Shown here: in pieces, positions 47,102 through 55,689 of the stretch
Numbering within the stretch: position 1 is the stretch's first letter
How the letters are laid out: each line of letters starts with the position of its first letter
NCBI RefSeq assembly: GCF_001645685.2
Contig: NZ_CP017080.1
Coordinates: 3,463,051 to 3,527,050, forward strand
Length of the DNA: 64,000 nucleotides
Source of the DNA: Peribacillus muralis
GTDB taxonomy: Bacteria > Bacillota > Bacilli > Bacillales > DSM-1321
Reading direction: 5' to 3'
Notes under the pieces: model-generated
The model's input: the letters and a program-made list of their open reading frames with translations, nothing else
What the model was told of the DNA's origin: nothing
Databases searched by the model: none
Program-made: the position numbers and the translations under genes

Positions 47102-47973
47102 TCTTTTTTTCGGCCTGCACTCAACTTAATTCAACCTGCCTCCTCTTTTTTTCGACCTGCATTCAACTTAATTCGACCTGCACCCACTTTTTTCGGCCTG
47201 CACTTAGCTTAATTCGACCTACTTCCACTTTTTTTCGGCCTTCACTCAACTTAATTCGGCCTGCATCCTCTTTTTTTCGGCCTGCACTCCACTTAATTCG
47301 ACCTACACCCACTTTTTCGGCCTTCACTCAACTTAATTCGACCTACACCCACTTTTTTTCGGCCTTCACTCAACTTAATTGGGCATGCATCCTCTTTTTT
47401 TCGGCCTGCACTCCACTTAATTCGACCTACACCCACTTTTTTTCGGCCTTCACTCAACTTAATTCGGCCTGCATCCTCTTTTTTTCGGCCTGCACTCCAC
47501 TTAATTGGGCCTGCATCCTCTTTTTTTCGGCCTGCACTCCACTTAATTCGACCTACACCCACTTTTTTTCGGCCTTCACTCAGCTTAATTCGACCTACCT
47601 CCACTTTTTCGGCCTGCACTCAACTTAATTCGACCTGCCTCCAGCTTAATTCGGCCTGCACTCAGCTTAATTCGACCTACACCCACTTTTTTTCGGCCTT
47701 CACTCAACTTAATTCAACCTACACCCACTTTTTCGGCCTGCACTCAACTTAATTCGACCTACCTCCACTTTTTCGGCCTGCTTTCAACTTAATTCGGCCT
47801 TCACTCAGCTTAATTCGACCTGCCTCCACTTTTTCGGCCTGCACTCCACTTAATTCGACCTACACCCACTTTTTTTCGGCCTGCACTCCACTTAATTCGA
47901 CCTGCCTCCACTTTTTTTCGGCCTGCACTCCACTTAATTCGACCTGCCTCCTCTTTTTTTCGGCCTTCACTCA
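47102..47973. repeat. Array of 42 alternating 20-22 nt half-units
   Basis: Two related half-units alternate: type A, (A)CTTAATTCGACCTRCMYCC, and type T, ACTTTTTTTCGGCCTGCACT(C). I counted 42, alternating almost strictly, with two A-A exceptions (near 47640 and 47800). Type T has T-runs of mostly 5 or 7 bases, giving 20 or 22 nt. Because a pair is close to 42 nt, translations of both strands look open and periodic (RIKLSAGRKKVGVG-like), but the frame breaks repeatedly and no ribosome binding site is convincing. I regard it as non-coding. 46881-47101 and 47974-48080 hold no gene that I can support. Confidence 0.9.
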
Positions 47974-48084
47974 ACACCAGCCTACTCCACCTCATTAAAA
48001 CTGCAGGCTCAAGGATTTCTTTATCATGTTAGAGTGGATTGGAATGTTCAAGCCCGCAGGAACAGAAAGAAAAAAGCAATAATA

Positions 48085-48135
48085 AAAAAATACAGCCAAA
48101 CTCCATTATTATCGAGTTTGGCTGTATTTTTGCAG
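48085..48135 (-). terminator. ytkL terminator
   Basis: Minus strand AATACAGCCAAACTC and GAGTTTGGCTGTATTTTT form a 15 bp stem 35 bp past the ytkL stop, followed by a T7 tract. Confidence 0.9.
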
Positions 48136-48168
48136 AAGCTCCTAAAGTAAAGGCTACCGCTCTTCTCT

Positions 48169-48849
48169 TTATAGGTCAATTTCATCTCCTGGTTCCATGA
48201 TGAATCCATTTCCTTCTTCAAGCAGGTCAAGGAATCGTTTGGGATCCTGCTTGATGACAGGGAAAGTATTGTAATGGATTGGCACGACTTGTTTCGCTTG
48301 AAGGAATTTCGCCGCCAGTGCCGCATCTTCAGGTCCCATCGTGAAATTGTCGCCGATCGGCAAGAAAGCCAGATCAATCGGATGGCGCTCCGCAATCAAT
48401 TTCATATCGGAATATACCGCCGTATCGCCGGCATGATAAATGGTTTTGCCTTCTATCGTCAATAACACGCCAGCAGGCATCCCTAAATATATGATTTGTC
48501 CATCACCCGCATTGAAGCCCGTACCATGAAAGGCAGGCGTCAGTTTCACTTTTCCAAATTCGAACTCAAAAGCTCCGCCGATGCTCATTCCATGAGTCCG
48601 GACTCCTTGTGCACCGAAGTAATCGGCAAGCTCTGCAATGCCAATGACAAGTGCATCATGTTTCTTTGCCAATTCAACCGTGTCACCTACGTGGTCATTA
48701 TGCCCATGCGTCAGGATGATCACATCCGGTTTAACCTCGTCAACCTTCAAATCGGTTAGTGCATTTCCATTAATGAACGGGTCGAACAAAATCGTTTTTC
48801 CATTCGTTTCTACTTTTACGACTGCATGTCCATGAAAAGATACTTTCAT
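48169..48849 (-). CDS. ytkL: Metal-dependent hydrolase (UPF0173, metallo-beta-lactamase fold) YtkL
   Basis: A 226-residue metallo-beta-lactamase-fold protein. Metal ligands are visible in [11 protein letters not shown] (HxHxDH), AFHGTGF, and [11 protein letters not shown], and a C-terminal HYNTFP completes the site. The natural substrate of the UPF0173 family is not established. Start at ATG 48849 ([11 protein letters not shown]), which aligns with the family; an ATG seven codons upstream is also in frame. Divergent from the M24 peptidase gene. Confidence 0.93.
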   Translation of the reverse strand: MKVSFHGHAVVKVETNGKTILFDPFINGNALTDLKVDEVKPDVIILTHGHNDHVGDTVELAKKHDALVIGIAELADYFGAQGVRTHGMSIGGAFEFEFGKVKLTPAFHGTGFNAGDGQIIYLGMPAGVLLTIEGKTIYHAGDTAVYSDMKLIAERHPIDLAFLPIGDNFTMGPEDAALAAKFLQAKQVVPIHYNTFPVIKQDPKRFLDLLEEGNGFIMEPGDEIDL

Positions 48850-48971
48850 TTGATGATGCTCCCTTCCCATACCCCATAATTTTGATTCGATAAGCTTTCT
48901 TAGGACTTTCCCATTTACTATGCTTTTAAATATTGCTAAGGTAATTATATCTTATCAATGGAGGTATCGTC

Positions 48972-50069
48972 ATGAATGAACGTTTGACAGAATTACAAAA
49001 TTGGCTTCAGACCAATGAGGTCGAAGCCGCTTTTCTTACATCCACCGAGAGCATCTTCTATTTAAGCGGATTTTTTAGTGATCCTCACGAAAGATTGCTT
49101 GCACTTGCCATTTTTGCAGATGCCGATCCTTTCCTCGTCTGTCCGCAAATGGAGGTCCCCGATGCGAAACAGGCTGGATGGGATGGAGATATCATCGGAT
49201 ACACCGATATTGAAGATCCATGGGAAAAAGTTAAGCAAGCCGTTGCGAAACGCGGTCTGGCCATCAATAAAATGGCGATTGAAAAAGAACATATGAATGT
49301 GGAACGCTACGAGCAAATCCAGCAGCATTTTGGAGCACCAGCGCTCGTTCCGGCAGAAGAAAAACTGCAAAAGATGCGAATGATCAAGTCGGAGGATGAA
49401 ATGGTCAAAATCCGCGAAGCGTGCCGACTTGCCGACTTCGCGATTGAAGTCGGCGTCAGCGAAATCCATGAAGGTAAAACGGAAATGGAAATCCTTGCAA
49501 CGATTGAATATGAATTGAAGAAGGCCGGTGTCAGCCAAATGTCATTCTCCACGATGGTGCTCACTGGTAAAAACGGCGCATCGCCACATGGTACACCAGG
49601 AAATACGAAGGTTCAGCGCGGCGACCTTGTCCTTTTCGACTTAGGCGTCGTTCATGAGGGATACTGCTCTGACATCACCAGGACCGTTGCATACGGTGAT
49701 ATCAATGATAAACAGGCAGAAATATACGAAACGGTTCGCATGGCCCAGGAAGCGGCCGTAGCAGCGAGTATGCCGGGCGTTGCTTGCTCGGAGGTTGACT
49801 TGATCGCGAGAAACATCATCCGCGATAAAGGATATGGCGAATTCTTCCCGCACAGACTAGGCCACGGACTTGGGATCAGCGTCCATGAATACCCGTCCTT
49901 GACCGAAACGAATTCCCTCAAGCTTCAATCTGGCATGGTTTATACGATCGAACCAGGCATCTATGTTCCGAATGTTGCAGGCGTCAGGATCGAGGATGAT
50001 CTTTTGATCACGGAAACAGGCTGTGAAGCTTTGACCAAATATCCGAAGAGCTTGCAAATCATAAAGTAA
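48972..50069 (+). CDS. M24B-family Xaa-Pro peptidase
   Basis: A 365-residue metallopeptidase that probably cleaves X-Pro bonds. It has an N-terminal creatinase-like domain (1-130) and a C-terminal pita-bread domain with the five metal ligands in FDLGVVHEGYCSDITRTV (two Asp), HRLGHGLGISVHEYP (His), TIEPGIYVPNVAGVRIEDDLLIT (two Glu). The family includes PepQ-type dipeptidases and YkvY/YqhT-like proteins; which is unclear. GGAGG precedes ATG 48972. Confidence 0.93.
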   Translation: MNERLTELQNWLQTNEVEAAFLTSTESIFYLSGFFSDPHERLLALAIFADADPFLVCPQMEVPDAKQAGWDGDIIGYTDIEDPWEKVKQAVAKRGLAINKMAIEKEHMNVERYEQIQQHFGAPALVPAEEKLQKMRMIKSEDEMVKIREACRLADFAIEVGVSEIHEGKTEMEILATIEYELKKAGVSQMSFSTMVLTGKNGASPHGTPGNTKVQRGDLVLFDLGVVHEGYCSDITRTVAYGDINDKQAEIYETVRMAQEAAVAASMPGVACSEVDLIARNIIRDKGYGEFFPHRLGHGLGISVHEYPSLTETNSLKLQSGMVYTIEPGIYVPNVAGVRIEDDLLITETGCEALTKYPKSLQIIK

Positions 50070-50078
50070 CCAACCTTA

Positions 50079-50118
50079 GGAACCCCCAAACTCATTCGAA
50101 TTGGGGGTCCTTCTTTTC
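50079..50118 (+). terminator. Terminator after the M24 peptidase gene
   Basis: GGAACCCCCAA (50079-50089) and TTGGGGGTCC (50101-50110) form a stem followed by TTCTTTTC. Confidence 0.85.
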
Positions 50119-50140
50119 ATTCGCAAGCCCTTGTCAATAA

Positions 50141-50710
50141 TTAATCGGTCCTTATTTCCTGCTTCACGACTTTGTCACGGCCATCATACCAAAGGAGCAG
50201 CCATTCGCTATCTATCCTTATAAATCCCCTTTCCGCTCCAAGATAATAAATGCTCGCAGCTTCCCCTGAAAAATATTCAGTGTCCGTCGGCGGACCTAAA
50301 AGCGCGATGACTTCTTTTTCCGACTTTCCGACGAGCCCGCGTCCCTTCAATAAATCATCGACCATATAGATTCTTTCTTCATGATCCCCCAGCCACCTTT
50401 CAGTGGTGAAACGGGCTTTGGATTCATTCACTCCCAAAAGGACCAGGCAAGAAAGCAAAAGCAGGAGGCCAACACTTGTTATGATTATGGATATCATTTT
50501 CCTATCTTTGTTTTCATGTCCATCGGTATATCTAGAGGAAATCCACTGAACCAATAGCAAGGGTGCAAACGGAAGAAGCAAGGCAGCGATGCTTGCTACA
50601 CTGATAGAAACCATTGCCATATTAATGTAAATGATTGCAAGGAAATAGATTAGCATAAACACGAGTACATACAGATAAAATGCCAGATTCACCATTCTTG
50701 AAAGACTCAA
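50141..50710 (-). CDS. Membrane protein with a BamE/SmpA-like C-terminal domain
   Basis: A 189-residue protein with three hydrophobic helices (about 10-30, 32-55 and 72-95) followed by a soluble domain. The soluble part, DDLLKGRGLVGKSEKEVIALLGPPTDT...YYLGAERGFIRIDSEWLLLWYD, resembles the small alpha-beta BLIP/SmpA-type fold (helix with G-x-S-x-x-E-V-x-x-x-L-G-x-P, then strands). No named family is claimed. The start is a TTG at 50710 with GGAGGGGAGTTTTCG upstream. The gene stands alone between convergent or divergent neighbours. Confidence 0.75.
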   Translation of the reverse strand: MSLSRMVNLAFYLYVLVFMLIYFLAIIYINMAMVSISVASIAALLLPFAPLLLVQWISSRYTDGHENKDRKMISIIITSVGLLLLLSCLVLLGVNESKARFTTERWLGDHEERIYMVDDLLKGRGLVGKSEKEVIALLGPPTDTEYFSGEAASIYYLGAERGFIRIDSEWLLLWYDGRDKVVKQEIRTD

Positions 50711-50919
50711 CGAAAACTCCCCTCCCCAGCCGTCAGATTACCATAAATAAACAAATAAGTTAATGGCATAAAAGACAAAAGGAATCAATCTCTTATTGTG
50801 CCCAGATTACGGTTTCTTTGGTTATTGGCTAAAACAGTCGCTAATTTGTTATAATTGAAATAATATCCAATAGGAAAACCATAGTATAATAGGAATGAAA
50901 TAGAAGGAGGAGATTCACT

Positions 50920-51372
50920 ATGAATAGTATAGATTATAAAAATATTCTCGTAGCGGTGGATGGTTCGGAAGAAGCGGAGTGGGCATTGAAAAAAGCCATC
51001 TACTTGGCGAAACTCAGTGACGCCACCCTTGTGCTGGCACACATCGTTGATACAAGGAATTTCCCGACAATCGAAGCTTATGATATGACCCTCCGTGAAC
51101 GTTCTGATGCCTTTGCCAATGAACTTTTGGAAAAGTACAAGATGGATGCAGTGGCATCCGGAATCGTACACGTCCAAACTGAAGTCGCCTACGGTTCACC
51201 AAAGGTACAAATTCCAAAAGATTTAGCGAAAAAATATTCAATCGATTTAATCGTCTGCGGTGCAACCGGCCTTAATGCCGTCGAACGCTTCCTGATCGGC
51301 AGCGTGTCTGAGGGCATCGTTCGCCATTCAAGCTGCGATGTAATCGTCGTGCGTACGAATACCGATAAATAA
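50920..51372 (+). CDS. Universal stress protein (UspA family)
   Basis: A 150-residue single Usp domain with the ATP-binding signature at the C-terminus: GATGLNAVERFLIGSVSEGIVRHSSCDVIVVR (G-2x-G-9x-GS). The N-terminus KNILVAVDGSEEAEWALKKAIYLA is typical. Such proteins bind ATP or AMP and protect cells during stress or stasis; the partner is unknown. AGAAGGAGGAG precedes the ATG. The 210 bp upstream contain two TATAAT sequences without convincing -35 elements. Confidence 0.95.
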   Translation: MNSIDYKNILVAVDGSEEAEWALKKAIYLAKLSDATLVLAHIVDTRNFPTIEAYDMTLRERSDAFANELLEKYKMDAVASGIVHVQTEVAYGSPKVQIPKDLAKKYSIDLIVCGATGLNAVERFLIGSVSEGIVRHSSCDVIVVRTNTDK

Positions 51373-51377
51373 TCAGC

Positions 51378-51418
51378 AAAAAAGCTCGTTCACAATGTCG
51401 GTGAACGAGCTTTTTTTG
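51378..51418. terminator. Bidirectional terminator between usp and argH
   Basis: AAAAAAGCTCGTTCAC (51378-51393) and GTGAACGAGCTTTTTTT (51401-51417) form a very stable stem with A- and T-runs. Confidence 0.92.
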
Positions 51419-51421
51419 TTT

Positions 51422-52801
51422 TTATTTATTCACGAGCTTCTCCGCTTTTTCAATGGCAAGCTGTACTTGAGCGAAACCAGTACCGCCCGCACTATTACGT
51501 CGTTTAACTGCTTCGTAAGGATCCAGGGCATCGAATATATCATGGTCAAACAACTCGGATGCTTCCTGGAATTGCTCAATGCTCAGATCGACTAAATAGC
51601 AGCCGTTCTGCACACAGTGCAATACCAGTTTCCCGACAACCTCATGCGCCTTCCGGAAGGGCATTCCCTTTGCAGCTAGATAGTCAGCCAATTCCGTCGC
51701 ATTCGAAAAATCATTCCTTGTCGCCTTCTCCATGATGTCCTTCTTCACCTTCATGGTTGAGATCATGCCGGCAAATATCTTAAGCGAACCAACTATCGTT
51801 TTGACTGTATCAAAAACGCCTTCCTTATCTTCCTGCATATCCTTGTTATAGGCAAGCGGAAGTCCTTTCAAAACAGTCAATAACCCCGTCAAATTCCCAT
51901 AAACCCGCCCGGTTTTCCCACGGATCAATTCAGCCATATCCGGATTTTTTTTCTGCGGCATGATGCTGCTTCCCGTTGAAAATGCATCGTCCAATTCAAC
52001 GAATTGAAATTCCTGGCTTGACCAAAGGATGATTTCTTCGCTGAAACGGGATAAATGCATCATCATCGTCGCACTATTGCTCATGAACTCAATGGCAAAG
52101 TCCCGATCGCTTACCGCATCCAGGCTATTTTCATATATTCCTTCAAACCCCAAGAGCTCGGCACTGAGGGCACGGTCAATCGGGAAGGTCGTTCCGGCCA
52201 GTGCACCAGCACCCAATGGCGAAATGTTGATTCTTTTATAGCTTTCTGAGAAACGCTCTTTGTCACGCTCAAGCATCCAAAAATAAGCCATTAAATGGTG
52301 GGCAAACGAGATCGGCTGCGCCCGCTGTAAATGAGTATATCCTGGTATGAGTGTTTCCACATTTTTCTTGGCCTGTCCCAAAATCGCTTCCTGAAGGTCG
52401 TGGATGAGCTGCAGAATCACGTTCGTTTGATTTCTCATATAAAGATGAAGATCCGTTGCAACCTGATCATTACGGCTTCTCCCAGTATGGAGCTTTCCGC
52501 CAACTGGCCCAATTTCGTTTATTAGCATACTTTCCAGGTTAAGATGGATATCCTCCATCTCAACCTTAAATGTCAACTCTCCCTTTTCAGCTTTTCCCTG
52601 CAAGGATTTAAGGCCAGAAATAATCTGATCTGCATCTTCTTCAGGCAGGATGCCGCATTGCTTTAGCATCGTTACATGAGCTAGGCTTCCTTGAATGTCT
52701 TCTTGGACAAGTTCCTGGTCAAAGGAAATGGAAGCTCCGAATTCGTCTACCCATTCCTCTGCAGATTTAGTGAACCTTCCTCCCCAGAGCTTGCTGCTCA
52801 C
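51422..52801 (-). CDS. argH: Argininosuccinate lyase
   Basis: Splits argininosuccinate into arginine and fumarate, the last step of arginine synthesis. A 459-residue enzyme of the fumarase/aspartase fold with the signature [12 protein letters not shown], the N-terminal [39 protein letters not shown] and [26 protein letters not shown] catalytic His region. Its start overlaps argG by 4 bp; both are under one ArgR-controlled promoter. Confidence 0.98.
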   Translation of the reverse strand: MSSKLWGGRFTKSAEEWVDEFGASISFDQELVQEDIQGSLAHVTMLKQCGILPEEDADQIISGLKSLQGKAEKGELTFKVEMEDIHLNLESMLINEIGPVGGKLHTGRSRNDQVATDLHLYMRNQTNVILQLIHDLQEAILGQAKKNVETLIPGYTHLQRAQPISFAHHLMAYFWMLERDKERFSESYKRINISPLGAGALAGTTFPIDRALSAELLGFEGIYENSLDAVSDRDFAIEFMSNSATMMMHLSRFSEEIILWSSQEFQFVELDDAFSTGSSIMPQKKNPDMAELIRGKTGRVYGNLTGLLTVLKGLPLAYNKDMQEDKEGVFDTVKTIVGSLKIFAGMISTMKVKKDIMEKATRNDFSNATELADYLAAKGMPFRKAHEVVGKLVLHCVQNGCYLVDLSIEQFQEASELFDHDIFDALDPYEAVKRRNSAGGTGFAQVQLAIEKAEKLVNK

Positions 52802-54003
52802 ACTGTCACCTTCTTGTTATTGACCATGCTGTTCACTTTCGTTGGAAGTCCCCATAGTTTAATGAAACCAACTGCTGCATCATGATCGAATTCATCCGCC
52901 TTTGTATAAGTGGCCAATTTTTCATCATAAAGGGAGTATTCCGATTTTCTGCCTTCTACGATCGCATGTCCTTTGAATAGCTTCACACGAACTGTTCCCG
53001 TTACGTTCACTTGTGTTTCTTTCAGGAAAGCGGCCAATGCTTTTTGAAGCGGTGAGAACCAAAGTCCTTCATAAATCAATTCAGTCATTTTCTTTTCGAT
53101 CACAGGTTTGAAATGAGCCAGCTCTTTTACAAGCGTAATGTCCTCAAGCTCTTTATGGGCAGCTATCAATGTCATGGCTCCAGGAGCTTCATAGACTTCA
53201 CGGGATTTGATTCCTACTAATCTATTTTCCACATGATCGATACGTCCAACACCGTGTTTGCCGGCTATTTGATTCAATTCGACAATCAAGTCGGCCAGTT
53301 TATAGTGTTTATTATTCATCGTGACAGGAACACCTTGTTCGAATCCAATTTCAATGATATCAGCGGTATCCGGCGTGTCCTCAAGACTTGCAGTCAAATC
53401 GTAAGCATCCTCCGGCGGAGCGGCCCATGGGTCTTCCAGGATTCCACATTCATTGCTTCTTCCCCAAAGGTTTTGATCAATCGAGAATGGGCTAGCCAAG
53501 CCGATCGGTACAGGAATTCCGTTTTTTGCTGCATATTCAATCTCCTCTTCGCGAGACCACTTCCAATCACGAACAGGTGCAAGAACTTCTAAATTAGGGT
53601 TCAAAGCTGAAATGGAGACTTCGAAACGCACCTGGTCATTTCCTTTTCCCGTACAACCGTGCGCTACAGCCACTGCATTTTCCGCTTCAGCCACTTCCAC
53701 TAATTTCTTCGCGATCAGCGGACGTGATAAAGCCGATACCAATGGGTATTTCCCTTCGTACAATGTGTGTGCCTGAAGGGCCGTTAATGCGAATTCATCC
53801 GCAAATTCATCTTTGGCATCAATCACATATGAACTGACGGCACCAACCGTTATCGCTTTTTCCTTAATGAAGTCCAGATCTTTCCCTTCACCGACATCCA
53901 AACAGCATGCCACAACCTCATATCCTTGTTCTTGTAACCATTTAATTGCTACGGAAGTATCCAATCCTCCGGAATATGCTAAAACAACTTTTTGATTTCC
54001 CAT
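52798..54003 (-). CDS. argG: Argininosuccinate synthase
   Basis: Joins citrulline and aspartate using ATP. The 401-residue protein has the PP-loop [31 protein letters not shown] and the C-terminal citrulline-binding region. ATG 54003 ([13 protein letters not shown]) is spaced 8 nt from GGGA; an ATG two codons upstream at 54009 is too close to it. First gene of argGH, with an exact ArgR/AhrC box in its leader. Confidence 0.98.
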   Translation of the reverse strand: MGNQKVVLAYSGGLDTSVAIKWLQEQGYEVVACCLDVGEGKDLDFIKEKAITVGAVSSYVIDAKDEFADEFALTALQAHTLYEGKYPLVSALSRPLIAKKLVEVAEAENAVAVAHGCTGKGNDQVRFEVSISALNPNLEVLAPVRDWKWSREEEIEYAAKNGIPVPIGLASPFSIDQNLWGRSNECGILEDPWAAPPEDAYDLTASLEDTPDTADIIEIGFEQGVPVTMNNKHYKLADLIVELNQIAGKHGVGRIDHVENRLVGIKSREVYEAPGAMTLIAAHKELEDITLVKELAHFKPVIEKKMTELIYEGLWFSPLQKALAAFLKETQVNVTGTVRVKLFKGHAIVEGRKSEYSLYDEKLATYTKADEFDHDAAVGFIKLWGLPTKVNSMVNNKKVTV

Positions 54004-54020
54004 TTTCATCGTCCCTTTCG

Positions 54021-54058
54021 TGTGAATAAAAATTCATATGTTTTTATTTTTATTCATT
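54021..54058 (-). promoter_or_regulatory. ArgR/AhrC operator of argGH
   Basis: TGTGAATAAAAATTCATA (54021-54038) fits the ARG box consensus WNTGAATWWWWATTCANW at every position. A second, half-matching box (minus strand AATGAATAAAAATAAAAA, 54041-54058) is 2 bp away. The boxes lie just downstream of the predicted transcription start. Confidence 0.85.
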
Positions 54059-54069
54059 CTATGATTAGT

Positions 54070-54098
54070 ACTTTATCATTTTTATAAAAGGAATACAA
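54070..54098 (-). promoter_or_regulatory. argGH promoter
   Basis: Minus strand TTGTAT (54093-54098), 17 bp spacer, TAAAGT (54070-54075). The -10 matches the sigma-A consensus at four positions. Confidence 0.55.
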
Positions 54099-54217
54099 GG
54101 GGTATTTTGAAGATTCAGCTAAAAATTCCGTTCCTATTATCAAGCCCCTGATACATTGGCAGCGCCCGCCGGAATATAGTAAACTAAGAGTATGAAAAAC
54201 GGAAAAGCGGAGGGAAT

Positions 54218-54532
54218 ATGAAAGAGTTATTTACCTATGATGAACGGCTCGGCATCGCCATTCCTGATTTGAACCTGGAGTGGGATGAATATACAAAGGG
54301 CGAGCAGCAGCAAATACTCGTGCACTGGGAGAATATCCGGGGGAGCATCCCTGACCGAATCAAGGAGCTGGAAACAACCATTAACCATAAGCAGAACCAG
54401 CTCTCCGATGAAAGTGACTTCGCCGCTTCATGCAAGCTCAATTCCGAAATTGCCGACCTGGCCTCGATCATCAATGACCTGTGGCTTTGGTATCGGGCCA
54501 ATCAAGGCGTGAGTGGGAAGATGCATAATTGA
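54218..54532 (+). CDS. Conserved-looking protein of unknown function
   Basis: A 104-residue, mostly helical, acidic protein (MKELFTYDERLGIAIPDLNLEWDEY...; ELETTINHKQNQLSDESDFAASCKLNSEIADLASIINDLWLWYRANQG). No membrane segment or catalytic motif is visible; heptad spacing at about 45-90 suggests a helical hairpin. GGAGGGAAT precedes ATG 54218. TTGGCA with TAAACT 18 bp on, near 54155-54190, is a plausible promoter. I do not recognise a family. Confidence 0.7.
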   Translation: MKELFTYDERLGIAIPDLNLEWDEYTKGEQQQILVHWENIRGSIPDRIKELETTINHKQNQLSDESDFAASCKLNSEIADLASIINDLWLWYRANQGVSGKMHN

Positions 54533-54567
54533 AGGCTGTTCTATGCAAAAAAGGCCACAGGCTAATT

Positions 54568-54616
54568 AGTACCCTATTGAATGGACACTCTAAAAATGTC
54601 TACGCTATAGGGTACT
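54568..54616 (+). repeat. Long inverted repeat of unknown role
   Basis: AGTACCCTAT (54568-54577) and ATAGGGTACT (54607-54616) are perfect arms, with an inner GGACA/TGTCt pairing. Downstream lacks a T-run. It could end the preceding gene or be a trace of a mobile element end. Confidence 0.5.
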
Positions 54617-54822
54617 TATGTTTATATTAAGAAAAAGCGATTTGGAGCGGCCTTGTTCGATTTGACGGACCGTTCCTTTTCGACATGCATTCTGTACATC
54701 TACAGTTTTTAAGCCGTTCGCGTGAAAACGATGAGGGAATCCCGATTGTCCGCATGTAGCTGGTGAGAAACGGTATCTCAAACTCGCGAGTAAAGTCAAT
54801 GAATTGGCGAGTAGAGGTGCCG

Positions 54823-55091
54823 AATTCGCGAGTAACGCTCCAAAATGGCAAAAAAAACCAGTAATGGTACGGAGAAACCCGGGCGGAAATTGCTAGTAAC
54901 GCAACAATTTGACGACAAATGTCCCTAATAGCGTGTGAAAAGCGCAATATTTATGTGGACCCACCCCAAATTCGAGGCAAAGCCCGTACTAGCGAGTAAA
55001 CTGTACCTTAGACCGTTCTAGACCCGGTGGCACATGAACAGGTAGAAGCGATGTAAAATCAAAAAAAGCCGCCTGCATAGTGCAGACAGCA
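54823..55091 (-). repeat. Dispersed intergenic repeat, copy 2 (between argG side and moaB)
   Basis: Partner of 10951-11235; exact shared blocks are CGCGAGTAACGCTCCAAAAT and GCGTGTGAAAAGCGCAAT (54931-54948). GCGAGTA recurs several times here (about 54785, 54809, 54829, 54992), and the unit ends in a stem-loop. The remainder of 54533-55173 shows no gene. Confidence 0.7.
55059..55091 (-). terminator. moaB-proximal terminator
   Basis: Minus strand GCTGTCTGCA and TGCAGGCGGC arms, then TTTTTTT. It lies about 80 bp past the moaB stop and is related in sequence to the gapB terminator. Confidence 0.8.
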
Positions 55092-55173
55092 TCTCCTTCA
55101 AGTTGCCTAGTTTTTTTAAAAGCCCATTCAAAGGTCCATTTTATAGGAAACTGGGTCCTTTTTTACAATTCGT

Positions 55174-55689
55174 TCATAAATCCTTCCTGAGTTCACCGAC
55201 GACATGCCGCAATTCCGGAAGAATCAATTTATTCATCGCAAGCCGAACCGCCCCTGATGAGCCAGGAGTGGAAAATACCGCTTTATCGTTCACGATTCCG
55301 GCAGCCGCCCTCGATAATATCGCTGCCGAACCAATGTCCTCCTGATAGCTGAGCATACGGAAAAGCTCGCCGAAACCAGGGATTTCCTTGGTCATCAATT
55401 CCTTGACCGCCTCGATCGTTACATCCCTCTTGGCGATTCCCGTACCGCCATTCATCAATACGACGTCGACCTTTCCGCTTCGACAGCCTGCCATAACCGC
55501 TGCTTGAATTACATCTTTTTCATCTTTTACGATTTCGTATCTTGTCACTTCATGACCATTCGCTTTCAGTAATTCCATCATCAATGCGCCGCTTTTATCA
55601 TTTTCTTCATTACGCGTATCGCTAACGGTAATCACCATGCAGTGAATAACCTCCGTGATCGCCTTTTTATGATTCTTGACGCTCATCAT
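55174..55689 (-). CDS. moaB: Molybdenum cofactor biosynthesis protein MoaB
   Basis: Adenylylates molybdopterin or has a related role in molybdenum cofactor synthesis. The 171-residue MoaB/Mog-like protein has VMNGGTGIAKRDVTIEAV (the conserved GGTG motif), HCMVITVSDTRNEENDKSG and the C-terminal PGSSGAVRLAMNKLILPEL. It starts 4 bp before the stop of the EcsC-like gene. Other moa genes are not in the window. Confidence 0.95.
   Translation of the reverse strand: MMSVKNHKKAITEVIHCMVITVSDTRNEENDKSGALMMELLKANGHEVTRYEIVKDEKDVIQAAVMAGCRSGKVDVVLMNGGTGIAKRDVTIEAVKELMTKEIPGFGELFRMLSYQEDIGSAAILSRAAAGIVNDKAVFSTPGSSGAVRLAMNKLILPELRHVVGELRKDL

Noticed and set aside
46912..47124. Overlapping ORFs of about 70 codons on both strands before the repeat array
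   Set aside because: No good ribosome binding site, no recognisable motif, and both strands open at once; probably low-complexity spacer.
47056..47628. A 190-codon plus-strand ORF through the repeat array
   Set aside because: It follows the repeat period and lacks a start signal; the repeated FFRPALSLIRPTSTF-like product is a consequence of the array, not evidence of coding.
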